DNA from: an uncultured Azohydromonas sp.
GTDB taxonomy: Bacteria > Pseudomonadota > Gammaproteobacteria > Burkholderiales > Burkholderiaceae_C
DNA: 64,000 bases
Direction of reading: 5' to 3'
Assembly: GCF_937926365.1 (NCBI RefSeq)
Contig: NZ_CALAOH010000082.1
Span: forward strand, 20,063-84,062
A program made the position numbers and the translations under genes. Positions 8,113-16,071 of this stretch are shown here, piece by piece; position 1 is the stretch's first letter, and each line of letters starts with the position of its first letter. The notes under the pieces are model-generated. The model saw only the letters and a program-made list of their open reading frames with translations. It did not search any database and was not told where the DNA came from.

Positions 8113-8747
8113 GCGCGGGCGCCCTGCGCATCGGCCTGGTGGACGACCACGCCGTGGTGCGGGCCGGCTACCGCCGGCTGCTGGAGCTTGAAGGCATGGC
8201 GGTGGCGGCCGAGTTCGCCGATGCCGACAGCGCTTACGCCGCGCTGTCGGCGGGCGAGCATTGCCCGGTGGACCTGTTGATCCTGGACCTGTCGCTGCCC
8301 GGCCGCAGCGGGCTGGAGCTGCTGCGGCGGCTGTCGGTGCGGCGTCCGGACCTGAAGGTGCTGGTGTTCACCATGCACGACAGTGCCGCCACGGTGGCGC
8401 AGTGCCTGCGCGCGGGGGCGGCGGGCTTCGTGACCAAGAGCAGCGCGCCGGAGGAGCTGATCGAGGCGGTGCACCGCGCCTGGCGCGGCGAGCTGGCGCT
8501 CTCACCCGACGTGGCGCAGGCCGCGCGGCAGGCGGCCGAGCCGGCGCCGCACCTGCAGCTGTCCACGCGCGAGTTCGACGTGCTGCAGGCGCTGCTGCGC
8601 GGCGCCAGCGTGGAGGAGATCTCCCAGCAGTTGCGCCTGAGCCCCAAGACGGTGGCGAACTACCAGACGCTGGTGCGGCAGAAACTGGGCGTGAGCAACG
8701 CGGTGGAATTGCTGCGCTATGCGCGGGAGCATGGGTTGGTGGGGTGA
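8109..8747 (+). CDS. Response regulator, NarL/FixJ family
   Basis: A complete 212-residue regulator. The receiver domain covers about residues 7-120, with acidic residues DDH at 13-15, the phospho-acceptor D60 in LILDLSLPG and the conserved Lys in FVTKSSAP. The LuxR-type DNA-binding domain (STREFDVLQALL, LSPKTVANYQTLVRQKL) fills the C-terminus. It is translationally coupled (ATGA overlap) to the kinase at 6697-8112. It resembles the regulator truncated at the window start, which suggests a duplicated system around the alcohol dehydrogenase. The gene overlaps the convergent GFA-family gene by 31 bases. Confidence 0.93.
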   Translation: MSAGALRIGLVDDHAVVRAGYRRLLELEGMAVAAEFADADSAYAALSAGEHCPVDLLILDLSLPGRSGLELLRRLSVRRPDLKVLVFTMHDSAATVAQCLRAGAAGFVTKSSAPEELIEAVHRAWRGELALSPDVAQAARQAAEPAPHLQLSTREFDVLQALLRGASVEEISQQLRLSPKTVANYQTLVRQKLGVSNAVELLRYAREHGLVG

Positions 8748-9187
8748 AGCCAAGCGGCGATCAGCGCCTCGTAGCCGTCGGGGTTGCCGGGATACTGCAG
8801 CGAGTTTTCATCCAGCCGCACCCAGGGCTGCCGGCTGGCGGTCCAGATGTGCCCGGCCGGCCGCAGCCAGCGCGTGTCCTCCAGCGTGCCGGGCTTGATG
8901 CTCATGAGCGCCTCCTGGCCCAGCACCTGGTGGAACAGCCGCGTGCCGCAGCCGGGGCAGAAACGGCAGGCCATGCGGCGGCCGGACGGTAGCTCGCGCA
9001 CCCATTCCTTCAGCTCGCCCGACAGCAGTTCCACGTCGGCCTTCTTCACCCACAGCGCCATGCCGAAGGCGCTGGAGGACTGGCGCTGGCAGTCGGTGCA
9101 GTGGCAGGCGAACAGCGTCAGGGGTTCGCCCGTGAGGCGGTAGCGGACGGCCCCGCATTGGCAGTGGCCGGTTCGTGCGTCTGGCAT
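8717..9187 (-). CDS. GFA family zinc-binding protein
   Basis: A 156-residue member of the glutathione-dependent formaldehyde-activating (GFA/CENP-V) fold. Zinc-binding cysteines are seen as CQCGAVRY at the N-terminus, CHCTDCQRQ at about residues 32-40 and CRFCPGCG near residue 79-86. The family name reflects one studied member; most homologues have unknown substrates and some do not use formaldehyde, so a role in C1 metabolism here is only suggestive. The ATG at 9187 gives the normal family length; an upstream in-frame extension lacks similarity. The 3' end overlaps the convergent response regulator gene. Confidence 0.85.
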   Translation of the reverse strand: MPDARTGHCQCGAVRYRLTGEPLTLFACHCTDCQRQSSSAFGMALWVKKADVELLSGELKEWVRELPSGRRMACRFCPGCGTRLFHQVLGQEALMSIKPGTLEDTRWLRPAGHIWTASRQPWVRLDENSLQYPGNPDGYEALIAAWLHPTNPCSRA

Positions 9188-9328
9188 GGTCGATGGCGGC
9201 GGTGTTCGCCGCCGCCCGTTGCTGGTCGGCCCGCAGCATCCAGCAAAGGCGGCCGCTTTCACCGCCGCCGGTGCGCGCGGCCTGGAGCGATGGCGCGGCC
9301 GGCGTGCGGATTTCACGCCGGACCGGCC

Positions 9329-10333
9329 TCACACCGCTCCCAGCGTCAGCACGTCCGCGAAGCGATCGGCCAGCGCGGCGAGGCTGGCGCGGTGCAGGGT
9401 GTCGCCGTCCACGCCTTCCGGGCCGCCCTGCCCGTGCGTGCCGGGCAGCGGGCGCGACGCGCAGGCATCCCCCACCACCACCGCCTGGAACCCCCGGTGC
9501 ACCGCGTCGCGCGTGGTCGTGTCCACGCACATGTGCGTGGCGAAGCCGGCCAGCACCAGCGTTTTCACTTGCAGCTCGCGCAGCGACTCCTCCAGCCCCG
9601 TGCCGTGGAAGCAGGAGGGCATGCCCTTGCGCAGCAGCCGGTGCCCGGGTGCAGGCTCCAGCCCGGGAACGGGCTGCACGCCCTCGGAACCGGGCGCGAA
9701 CAGCGGGGCATCGGGCCGGGCCGCGACGTGGTGGACGTGGATCACCGGCAGTCCGGCCGTGTCGGCCCAGGCCATCAGCGCTCGGGCGCGCTCCACGGCC
9801 GCTTCCACGCCCGTGAGCGGCAGGCGGCCGTCCAGGTACTCGCGCTGGTAGTCGATCAGCAGCAGCGCCGCGTCGCGGGTCGGCAGCGCCGTGGCCGGCG
9901 GCAGGCCGGCCCAGTCGCGCAGGGTCCGGGGCGCCATCGTGGTGGCCGCCGCGCGACGAGCCGCCTGCGTGGCGCCGTCGTAGCCCCAGTCGCCGGCCGG
10001 CAGCTCCTGCACCATGACGTAGGTGGGCGAGGTCAGCGGCCCCAGCACCGTGGCCAAGGCGTCGTGCGCGGCACGGATGAAAGCCGCCTTCTGCGCCGCG
10101 CTGTTGGTGCCGGCGGTGATGAAGGCTTCCACATGCGCCAGGGGCGCGGCGCCGGCTGGGGCCACGCCGCCGACGGACCAGCTTCCGGCCGGCTGCTGCT
10201 CCACGGTCACGACCGTGAGCCCGGCCTGCTTGCCCAGCAGGTCCGCCATCAGCGCCGTCATGCGCCGCTGCAAGTCGGCCACCTGGGCGGGTGTGGGATC
10301 GGTGCCCGCGAGGGCGATGCGGACCAAAGGCAT
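9329..10333 (-). CDS. Tautomerase / cysteine hydrolase (isochorismatase-like) fusion
   Basis: A 334-residue two-domain protein. Residues 1 to about 125 resemble the tautomerase superfamily (4-oxalocrotonate tautomerase/MIF-like: repeats of PLVRIAL and AHVEAFITAGTNSAAQKAAFIRAAHDAL). Residues about 150-325 form an isochorismatase-like hydrolase, with the Asp in LLLIDYQREYL, a Lys in LLRKGMPSCF and the nucleophilic Cys in GFATHMCVDTT. Domains like these normally occur as separate proteins; their union suggests sequential steps on one unsaturated acid or amide. The catalytic Pro1 of a tautomerase is present after the initiator Met (M-P-L-V). Divergent from the LysR gene at 10445. Substrate unknown. 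Confidence 0.8.
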   Translation of the reverse strand: MPLVRIALAGTDPTPAQVADLQRRMTALMADLLGKQAGLTVVTVEQQPAGSWSVGGVAPAGAAPLAHVEAFITAGTNSAAQKAAFIRAAHDALATVLGPLTSPTYVMVQELPAGDWGYDGATQAARRAAATTMAPRTLRDWAGLPPATALPTRDAALLLIDYQREYLDGRLPLTGVEAAVERARALMAWADTAGLPVIHVHHVAARPDAPLFAPGSEGVQPVPGLEPAPGHRLLRKGMPSCFHGTGLEESLRELQVKTLVLAGFATHMCVDTTTRDAVHRGFQAVVVGDACASRPLPGTHGQGGPEGVDGDTLHRASLAALADRFADVLTLGAV

Positions 10334-10444
10334 GTGCGTGCTCCTGTGCGTTGAAGAGAAGAACGAGGAGCCGCCATGGTTTCAGGAACTCCTGGGCGCT
10401 ACTATCCGCTGCCAAGCCAACACACCGTTGCCTGAAAGAGAACG

Positions 10445-11392
10445 ATGAGCCTGGACAAGAGCCTGCTGGAGCAGATGGAGGACATGGCGGTGTTCGCGCT
10501 GGTGGTGGAGCAAGGCAGTTTTTCGGGCGCGGGGCGGCGGCTGGACCTGGTGAAGTCGGCCGTGAGCCGGCGGGTGGACCGGCTGGAGCGCAGCCTGGGC
10601 GTGAAGCTGTTGCAGCGCAGCACGCGCGCGCTGTCCATGACCGAGGCCGGGCAGGCGCTGCATGCGCGGGCGCTGCAGTCGCTGGCCTTGCTGGAGGAGG
10701 CGCGCAGCGAGCTGTCGCAGCTGAGCCAGGCGCCGCGCGGGCTGCTGCGGGTGACGGCCTCGGTGGCGTTCGGGCGGCTGTGCGTGGCGCCGGTGCTGCC
10801 GGATTTCCTGGCCGCGTACCCGGAGGTGCGTGTGCAACTGGCGCTGCTGGACCGCATGGTGGACCTGGCTGAGGAGGGCTACGACCTGGCGCTGCGCCTG
10901 ACGCGTTCGCCGCCCGATCACGTGGTGGCCCGGCCGCTGATGCCCATCCGCTACGTGGTCTGCGCGGCGCCGGGCTACCTGGACGGGCGCGTGCTGGAGC
11001 ACCCGCGCGAGCTGGCGGGGCTGAACTGCCTGTCCTACGGCTACCAGTCGCTGGCGGACGAGTGGGTTTTCCAGCGCGGGGCCGAGCGCGAGGCGGTGAA
11101 GGTGCGGGGCAACGTCATCGTCAACAGCAGCGAGGTGGTGCGCGACCTGATGCTGGCCGGCGTGGGCGCGGGGCTGGTGGCGCGCTACGCGGTGGAGGCC
11201 GAGTTGCGCGCGGGCCGCCTGGTGGAGCTGTTGCCCGGCTGGAGCCCGGCCGGCACCTTCGGCCCCACCGCCTACGCCCTGTGGCTGCCGCAGCCGCACC
11301 TGCCGCCGAAGATCCGGGTGTTCGTGGAGTTTCTGAAGAGCCGGCTGGCGGCATCGGCCTCCACCCCTTCCCCGACCGAGGAGAACCCTTGA
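10445..11392 (+). CDS. LysR-family transcriptional regulator
   Basis: A 315-residue LysR-type regulator. The winged helix-turn-helix lies at about residues 12-70 (FALVVEQGSFSGAGRRLDLVKSAVSRRVDRLE), followed by the substrate-binding domain (GLLRVTASVAFGR...). It most resembles the subgroup related to DsdC/AaeR-like regulators of aromatic or aldehyde functions, but no effector can be named. It is divergent from the tautomerase-hydrolase fusion (111-base gap) and its stop overlaps by one base the start of the hydratase gene, so either neighbour may be its target. Confidence 0.9.
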   Translation: MSLDKSLLEQMEDMAVFALVVEQGSFSGAGRRLDLVKSAVSRRVDRLERSLGVKLLQRSTRALSMTEAGQALHARALQSLALLEEARSELSQLSQAPRGLLRVTASVAFGRLCVAPVLPDFLAAYPEVRVQLALLDRMVDLAEEGYDLALRLTRSPPDHVVARPLMPIRYVVCAAPGYLDGRVLEHPRELAGLNCLSYGYQSLADEWVFQRGAEREAVKVRGNVIVNSSEVVRDLMLAGVGAGLVARYAVEAELRAGRLVELLPGWSPAGTFGPTAYALWLPQPHLPPKIRVFVEFLKSRLAASASTPSPTEENP

Positions 11393-12261
11393 TGACTGAT
11401 TCCATGCCCTCCCCAGGCTCCGCCCTGCTCGACCTCCCCGCCCTGCGCGCCTGGATCGGCCGCGAGGCTTGGGACGAGGACCTGCTGGCGGTGCGCCATG
11501 CGCGGCTGATGGCCGCGACGCTGGGCCTGCCGCAGGACGATTTCAATGCCGGCACGCCGCTGCCGCCGCTGTGGCACTGGTTGTATTTCCTGGAGGGGCT
11601 GCCCCCGTCGGCGCTGGGCCGCGACGGACATCCGGCGCGCGGCGGCTTCCTGCCGCCGGTGCCGCTGCCCAACCGCATGTGGGCTGGCGGGGAGCTGGAA
11701 TTCCACCGCCCGCTGGCGCTGGGCGCCACGGTGCGCAAGCGCTCCAGCGTGGAGTCCATCGAGCACAAACGCGGGCGCAGCGGCGATCTGGTGTTCGTGG
11801 GCGTGCGGCATGAGCTGTTCGACGGCGACGAATTGGCCCTCAGCGAGCGCCACGACATCGTCTACAAGCATCCCTCCCCACCGGGCGCCCAGCCCGCAGC
11901 CGTCGCCGCTGCGGCCACGGCCACGTTCAGCGAGACGCTGGAGCCCAGTTCCACCCTGCTCTTCCGCTATTCGGCGCTCACCTTCAACGGGCACCGCATC
12001 CACTACGACGCCGACTACTGCCGCGCGGTGGAGGGCTACGCCGACCTGGTGGTGCACGGCCCGCTGCAGGCCACGCTGCTGGCCGGGCTGGCGCAGCGGC
12101 TCGCGGCCCGGCCCCTGCGGCGCTTCCGCTACCGTGGCCTCCAGCCCGCGCTGCTGGGCCGGCCGCTGGCGCTCAACGCCGCGCCGGCGGGCGACGGCTT
12201 CACCGTCTGGACCGCGCTGCCGGACGACGGCGTGTGCATGCAGGCTGAAGCGATGTTCTGA
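11392..12261 (+). CDS. MaoC-like hydratase, mesaconyl-CoA hydratase family (FAS1-like dehydratase)
   Basis: A 289-residue protein with an N-terminal half (WHWLYFLEG..., PLPNRMWAGGELEF, VGVRHELF) and a C-terminal hot-dog half carrying the conserved FNGHRIHYDADY and DLVVHGPLQATL segments, typical of mesaconyl-C4-CoA hydratase and itaconyl/3-methylfumaryl-CoA hydratases. It likely adds or removes water on a branched dicarboxylyl-CoA. TGATG overlap couples it with the LysR gene. The complete ethylmalonyl-CoA or 3-hydroxypropionate set is not seen here, so the pathway is unassigned. Confidence 0.8.
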   Translation: MTDSMPSPGSALLDLPALRAWIGREAWDEDLLAVRHARLMAATLGLPQDDFNAGTPLPPLWHWLYFLEGLPPSALGRDGHPARGGFLPPVPLPNRMWAGGELEFHRPLALGATVRKRSSVESIEHKRGRSGDLVFVGVRHELFDGDELALSERHDIVYKHPSPPGAQPAAVAAAATATFSETLEPSSTLLFRYSALTFNGHRIHYDADYCRAVEGYADLVVHGPLQATLLAGLAQRLAARPLRRFRYRGLQPALLGRPLALNAAPAGDGFTVWTALPDDGVCMQAEAMF

Positions 12262-12307
12262 GCGCGCCGCACCTGCACCGCGGCCAAGGGCTTCGAATAA
12301 ACGTACC

Positions 12308-12324
12308 ATATACGTTTCGTATAT
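12308..12324. promoter_or_regulatory. Palindromic operator candidate before the ParD-like gene
   Basis: Perfect inverted repeat ATATACG-TTT-CGTATAT, AT-rich in a GC-rich region, ending 11 bases before the ATG at 12336 and overlapping the expected promoter. Ribbon-helix-helix proteins such as ParD bind such sites, so autoregulation is plausible (inference). Confidence 0.55.
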
Positions 12325-12335
12325 CGGGAGGCCTG

Positions 12336-12560
12336 ATGGGTCTGGTGAAGATTTCGGAGCCCATGCACGAGAACCTGCGCGTGGCCAGCGGGGCGCTGAG
12401 CCGCAGCATCAACGCGCAGGCCGAGCATTGGATGCGCATCGGCATGCTGTGCGAGCTGCACCCGGAGCTGCGCTACGGCGACCTGTGCCGCCTGCTCGTT
12501 CAGGACGAGCTCAAGCTGAGCGCACAGGTGATGGAGCTGAACAGGAGGGAAAGCGCATGA
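12336..12560 (+). CDS. ParD-like ribbon-helix-helix protein
   Basis: A 74-residue protein of the ParD-like family, beginning MGLVKISEPMHENLRVAS and continuing with a short helix-rich tail. The family resembles the DNA-binding antitoxin ParD but here no ParE toxin follows. Instead its ATGA stop/start overlap joins it to a methionine aminopeptidase gene; this pairing is seen in other proteobacteria. It may repress its own operon through the palindrome at 12308-12324. A GGGAGG ribosome binding site precedes the start. Confidence 0.8.
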   Translation: MGLVKISEPMHENLRVASGALSRSINAQAEHWMRIGMLCELHPELRYGDLCRLLVQDELKLSAQVMELNRRESA

Positions 12561-13405
12561 AGTCCTCGCGTTTTCCCATCCACGGCGCCGAGGGCATCGA
12601 GATGGCGCGCCGCGCCGGGCAGCTGGCGGCCGACGTGCTGCGCATGATCGGCGCCCATGTGAAGCCCGGCGTGACCACCGACGAACTCGACCGTCTGTGC
12701 CAGGAGCACATCGTCCACGTGCAGGGCGCGGTGCCGGCCAATATCGGCTACCACGGCTACCCGAAGACGCTGTGCACTTCGGTCAACCACGTGGTGTGCC
12801 ACGGCATCCCGTCGCCCAAGGTGCTCAAGGCCGGCGACATCGTGAACATCGACGTGGCCGTCATCAAGGACGGCTGGTACGGCGACAGCAGCCGCATGTA
12901 CTTCGTGGGCGAGCCGAGCCCGCTGGCGCGGCGTCTGGTGCGCACCACCTACGAGGCGCTGCGCGCGGGCATCCTGCAGGTGCGCCCCGGCGCGACGCTG
13001 GGCGACATCGGCCATGCCATCCAGACCGTGGCGCACCGTGAGCACTTCAGCGTGGTGCGCGAGTACTGCGGCCATGGCATCGGGCAGGTCTACCACGACG
13101 AGCCGCAGGTGCTGCACTACGGCCGGCGCGGCGAGGGGCTGCGCCTGGAGCCGGGAATGATCTTCACCATCGAGCCGATGATCAACGCCGGCAAGGCCGC
13201 CGTGCGCCAGCTGCCCGACGGCTGGACGGTGGTCACCAAGGACCACTCGCTCTCGGCCCAGTGGGAGCACATGGTGGCGGTGACGGACACGGGCTTCGAG
13301 ATCCTCACGCCCTGGCCCGACGGCTACGGTGACTACGCACCGATCGAGGCGCCGGCCGCGGAGGGCGCGCGCGATTCGGGCTTGCCGGCCGTCGCGGCGC
13401 GCTGA
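12557..13405 (+). CDS. map: Type I methionine aminopeptidase
   Basis: A 282-residue cytosolic metalloprotease removing N-terminal Met from nascent proteins. Metal ligands of the pita-bread fold are recognisable: the two Asp in VNIDVAVIKDGWYGDSS, the His in YCGHGIG, and the Glu residues in FTIEPMI and AQWEHMVAV. The substrate His is in CHGIPS. A proline/alanine-rich C-terminal tail of about 20 residues extends beyond the family core. Coupling to a ParD-like gene rather than to rpsB or secY suggests this is an accessory second copy with its own regulation. Confidence 0.93.
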   Translation: MKSSRFPIHGAEGIEMARRAGQLAADVLRMIGAHVKPGVTTDELDRLCQEHIVHVQGAVPANIGYHGYPKTLCTSVNHVVCHGIPSPKVLKAGDIVNIDVAVIKDGWYGDSSRMYFVGEPSPLARRLVRTTYEALRAGILQVRPGATLGDIGHAIQTVAHREHFSVVREYCGHGIGQVYHDEPQVLHYGRRGEGLRLEPGMIFTIEPMINAGKAAVRQLPDGWTVVTKDHSLSAQWEHMVAVTDTGFEILTPWPDGYGDYAPIEAPAAEGARDSGLPAVAAR

Positions 13406-13419
13406 GGTCCGAGACCTCG

Positions 13420-13665
13420 CTGCCCGCGCGCGGCGCGCACCTGCGCCAGGGACACCTCCGGCGCCGTCACGGTGCCGGCGCTGAAGCCGGCAAAGGGGTG
13501 CGCCGCCACCCATGCCTGCAGCGCCTCGTCCGGCAGCGCCGCCATCAGCACCGTGCCCGGACCCACCACGTGCGCCGGCACGCGCGCGCCCGCGTGGAAG
13601 CCGATGGACACCACGCGAGGGCTGTTGCTGCGTGCGACGTACGCCACCTCGTGCGGGTTTCCTGC
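13420..13665 (-). pseudogene. Relic of an IclR-family regulator gene
   Basis: The minus strand encodes about 80 residues resembling the effector-binding part of IclR/PcaR regulators: VSIGFHAGARVPAHVVGPGT, then LMAALPDEALQAWVA, then FSAGTVT and LAQVRAARGQ. The N-terminal winged helix is missing and the C-terminal half is lost as the frame runs into the map gene. It lies just before and divergent from the QuiC-like pair, the usual place for an IclR regulator of aromatic acid catabolism. It is therefore read as a decayed regulator gene of that pathway. Confidence 0.6.
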
Positions 13666-13744
13666 CCTGAAAGGTCCGGGCGGGACGCTCGGGCGCTGGG
13701 GGCAGAATCCCCGTATCACGCATCACCTCTGCCGGAAGTTCGAC

Positions 13745-14632
13745 ATGCCCTCAAGCCTCCCCGACCGCGAAGCCATCGGTGCCGTACCGAACCCGCTGGG
13801 CCTCGACGGCATCGAGTTCATCGAGTTCGCAACCAGCAAGCCGCAGGCCTTCGGGCAGGTGCTGGAGATGATGGGCTTCAGGCCCGTGGCGCGGCACCGG
13901 TCGCGCGAGGTGCTGCTCTACCGCCAGGGCGGCATGAACGTCATCGTCAACGCCCACGGCAGCGGGCTGCCGGCGGCGGCGCAGCTGACCGAGACGCCCG
14001 TGATCTCGGCCATCGCGCTGCGCGTGCGCGACGCCGCGGCCGCGTACCGCCGCGCGCTGGAGCGCGGCGCCTGGGGCGTGCCGCCACGGGTGGAGGTGAT
14101 GGAGCTGCACATCCCGGCCATCCACGGCGTGGGCGCGAGCCGCCTGTACTTCGTGGACCGCTACAGGGAGTTCTCGATCTACGACGTGGACTTCACGCCC
14201 ATCCCCGGCGCCGACCGGAACCCGCCGGCGGTGGCCGGGCTGCACGGTTTCGGCGTGGTGCAGTACATCGGCCCGGGCCGCACCGACGACTGGAGCGAGT
14301 TCTACGCCGAGCTGCTGGGCTTCAGCGCGCTGCCCGACGAGGAGCGCTTCGGCATCCTGCCCACCGGGCGCGTGCTGCGCAGCCCCGACGCCTCGTTCTA
14401 CCTGCAGCTCATCGAGCCGCAGTTCGATGCGCTGGAAATCGACCAGGACGAGACGCTGCACCGCGTGGCCTTCGGCACGCCGGACGTGCTGGACGCGGTG
14501 CGCGAGCTGCGCGCGCGGGGCATCGAGTTCATCGAGGCCGGCGGCGTGCACAGCGACGCGCGCGGCGCGCTCACGCGGCCGTACCTCGGCGGCATGAGCT
14601 TCGAGCTGGTCCAGCACGAGCTGCCGCAATGA
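13745..14632 (+). CDS. HPPD-like dioxygenase (QuiC C-terminal-type, VOC superfamily)
   Basis: A 295-residue protein of the 4-hydroxyphenylpyruvate dioxygenase family. It has two vicinal-oxygen-chelate repeats, and the C-terminal one retains the Fe ligands: His in LHGFGVVQYI, His in LHRVAFGT and Glu in MSFELVQ. It resembles the HPPD-like domain attached to bacterial 3-dehydroshikimate dehydratases (QuiC). Here it is a separate gene overlapping the dehydratase-like gene by 4 bases, and precedes it, the reverse of the order in the fused Pseudomonas protein. True HPPD of tyrosine degradation is longer, so this is more likely the QuiC partner. The ATG at 13745 fits the domain start. Confidence 0.8.
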   Translation: MPSSLPDREAIGAVPNPLGLDGIEFIEFATSKPQAFGQVLEMMGFRPVARHRSREVLLYRQGGMNVIVNAHGSGLPAAAQLTETPVISAIALRVRDAAAAYRRALERGAWGVPPRVEVMELHIPAIHGVGASRLYFVDRYREFSIYDVDFTPIPGADRNPPAVAGLHGFGVVQYIGPGRTDDWSEFYAELLGFSALPDEERFGILPTGRVLRSPDASFYLQLIEPQFDALEIDQDETLHRVAFGTPDVLDAVRELRARGIEFIEAGGVHSDARGALTRPYLGGMSFELVQHELPQ

Positions 14633-15540
14633 GCGCGGCGAGCACGCAAGCGGCGGTGGGCATGAACCACTTCGACGACTTCGCCCTGGACAGCGCCGCG
14701 CTGCCCGGGCCGCTGCAGGCACGGCTGCGCGCGATGCGCGAGGCCGGCTTCACGCAGCTGACGCTGCAGGCGCGCGACCTGGCCGGCGACGCCGCGGGCT
14801 TCGAGGCCGCGGTGGAGGCGGTCAAGGCCAGCGGGCTGCGCGTCTCGGCCTTCCAGGCGCTGCGCGACTTCGAGGGCCTGCAGGGGCCGCTGCACGACTA
14901 CAAGGTGGACATCGCCAAGGCGATGCTGGAGAGCTGCCGCGCCGTGGGCTGCCGGTTGCTGGTGGCCACCTCCTCCACCGCCGCGGCGCAGCCCGGCGGC
15001 GACCTCGACGCCATGGCGCGCGACCTGCGCAAGCTGGCGATGCTGGCGGTGCCGCTGGGCGTGCGCATCGCCTACAAGGCCGTGGCGGCGGGGCACCACG
15101 TCAACGACTTCGCCATCGCCTGGGACGTGGTCAGCCGCGCCGATTGCCCCAACCTCGGCCTGGGACTGGACGCGGGCCATGCGCTGGCGGAGGGCACCTC
15201 GCTGGAGACACTGGACGATATCGACCCGGAGAAGCTGTTTCTCGTGCAACTGTCCGACGCGCTGTGCGAGGCGCCGGGTGCGGGCTGCGAGCCTCTGAGC
15301 GTCTTTCCCGCAGAGGGCGTGCTGGCGGCACGGCTGGCGGAACTCACGCTGCGGCTGGACCGTTTGGGCTACCGCGGCGACTACGGCTTCAACGTCTGCA
15401 ACGAGGACAACCTGCAGCTGCCGCCGGCGGTGGTGGCGCAGCGCGCGCGGCGCGCCGCGGAGTGGCTGTCGGAGGACGTGCTGCGCCGCTCGGCGCCGCT
15501 GCCCAACCTCATGAAGCTGCGCGGAGGAGCGCAGGGTTGA
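14629..15540 (+). CDS. 3-dehydroshikimate dehydratase-like TIM barrel with altered metal site
   Basis: A 303-residue sugar phosphate isomerase/epimerase-fold protein similar to 3-dehydroshikimate dehydratases, which make protocatechuate from 3-dehydroshikimate. Two metal ligands are kept (D and H in LGLDAGHAL; Gln in FLVQLSDA also kept). However, the usual Glu in a YEALAWG-type motif is Lys here (AYKAVAAG) and the C-terminal Glu of FEIFND is Asn (FNVCNED). Loss of two ligands questions its activity, or points to another function. It is coupled to the HPPD-like gene by a 4-base overlap. Annotated as dehydratase-like, not as a proven enzyme. Confidence 0.75.
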   Translation: MSAASTQAAVGMNHFDDFALDSAALPGPLQARLRAMREAGFTQLTLQARDLAGDAAGFEAAVEAVKASGLRVSAFQALRDFEGLQGPLHDYKVDIAKAMLESCRAVGCRLLVATSSTAAAQPGGDLDAMARDLRKLAMLAVPLGVRIAYKAVAAGHHVNDFAIAWDVVSRADCPNLGLGLDAGHALAEGTSLETLDDIDPEKLFLVQLSDALCEAPGAGCEPLSVFPAEGVLAARLAELTLRLDRLGYRGDYGFNVCNEDNLQLPPAVVAQRARRAAEWLSEDVLRRSAPLPNLMKLRGGAQG

Positions 15541-15571
15541 TACGGGTCTCGTGAAATTTTCGAACCCGTAT
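15540..15571 (+). terminator. Hairpin after the dehydratase-like gene
   Basis: Inverted repeat ATACGGGT / ACCCGTAT with a 16-base AT-rich loop directly after the stop codon. There is no clear T-run, so it may be a rho-independent terminator of weak type or part of the repeat that follows. Confidence 0.4.
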
Positions 15572-15572
15572 T

Positions 15573-15610
15573 CCGTTCGCCCTTGAGGTATCGAAGGGTC
15601 AGCCGAACGG
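15573..15610. repeat. REP-like palindromic intergenic repeat, copy A
   Basis: An imperfect hairpin with arms CCGTTCG / CGAACGG and a core TGAGGTATCGAAGGGTC. The same 17-base core recurs exactly, in reverse complement, at 41161-41177 and in variant form at 41193. Such CGTTCG...CGAACG elements are common between genes in the Burkholderiales. Confidence 0.7.
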
Positions 15611-15687
15611 GCTTTCAGCGTTCGAAAACCAAGTGGGATCCGTATGAGCCCGGGCCGGCGCGCTCCGGCGGCGTTCCGGCCCGGCCG

Positions 15688-15987
15688 TCACTTGGCGGCC
15701 GAGGCGGAGGACGCCGGCAGGCCCACCTTCTGCGCGGCCCGCTCCACCGCGCTGCCCGCGGCGGCGAAGCCACGCTCCACGGCGCTGGCGCCGCGTTTCA
15801 CCCCGCGCTCGGCGGCGCCCACGACCGCTTCCCCCTTGCTCTGGATGGCCTGGCCGGTGCGGGTGATGGCCGACGAAGCCTTGCTCGCGGCCGGTTCGGC
15901 CGCCTCCGCGGGCTGGGCGTGCAGCGGGGCCCATCCCGTGGCGATCAGGGCACCCAGGGCCCAGGTGCGCAGGTGCTTCGTTTTCAT
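15688..15987 (-). CDS. Small secreted Ala-rich protein
   Basis: A 99-residue protein with a signal peptide (MKTKHLRTWALGALIATGWA, cleavage near LHAQP) and a mature part rich in Ala, Ser, Lys and Glu arranged as repeated amphipathic helices (AVVGAAERGVKRGASAVERG, AAAGSAVERAAQKVG). The 11-residue periodicity resembles apolipoprotein/LEA-like helices. Function unknown; a membrane- or envelope-associated stress role is possible. It lies 84 bases downstream of the adenosine deaminase gene on the same strand. Confidence 0.65.
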   Translation of the reverse strand: MKTKHLRTWALGALIATGWAPLHAQPAEAAEPAASKASSAITRTGQAIQSKGEAVVGAAERGVKRGASAVERGFAAAGSAVERAAQKVGLPASSASAAK

Positions 15988-16071
15988 GCTGGTCTCCAAT
16001 CCTTCAACGCGCCGCAGCGAGCTTGCGCCCCCGCGCCAGTGCATTTTCAATGCCTGCCCCGGCCTGCGGGC

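Noticed and set aside
12336..13405. Toxin-antitoxin module
   Set aside because: The ParD-like gene is followed by methionine aminopeptidase and no ParE or other toxin is encoded nearby.
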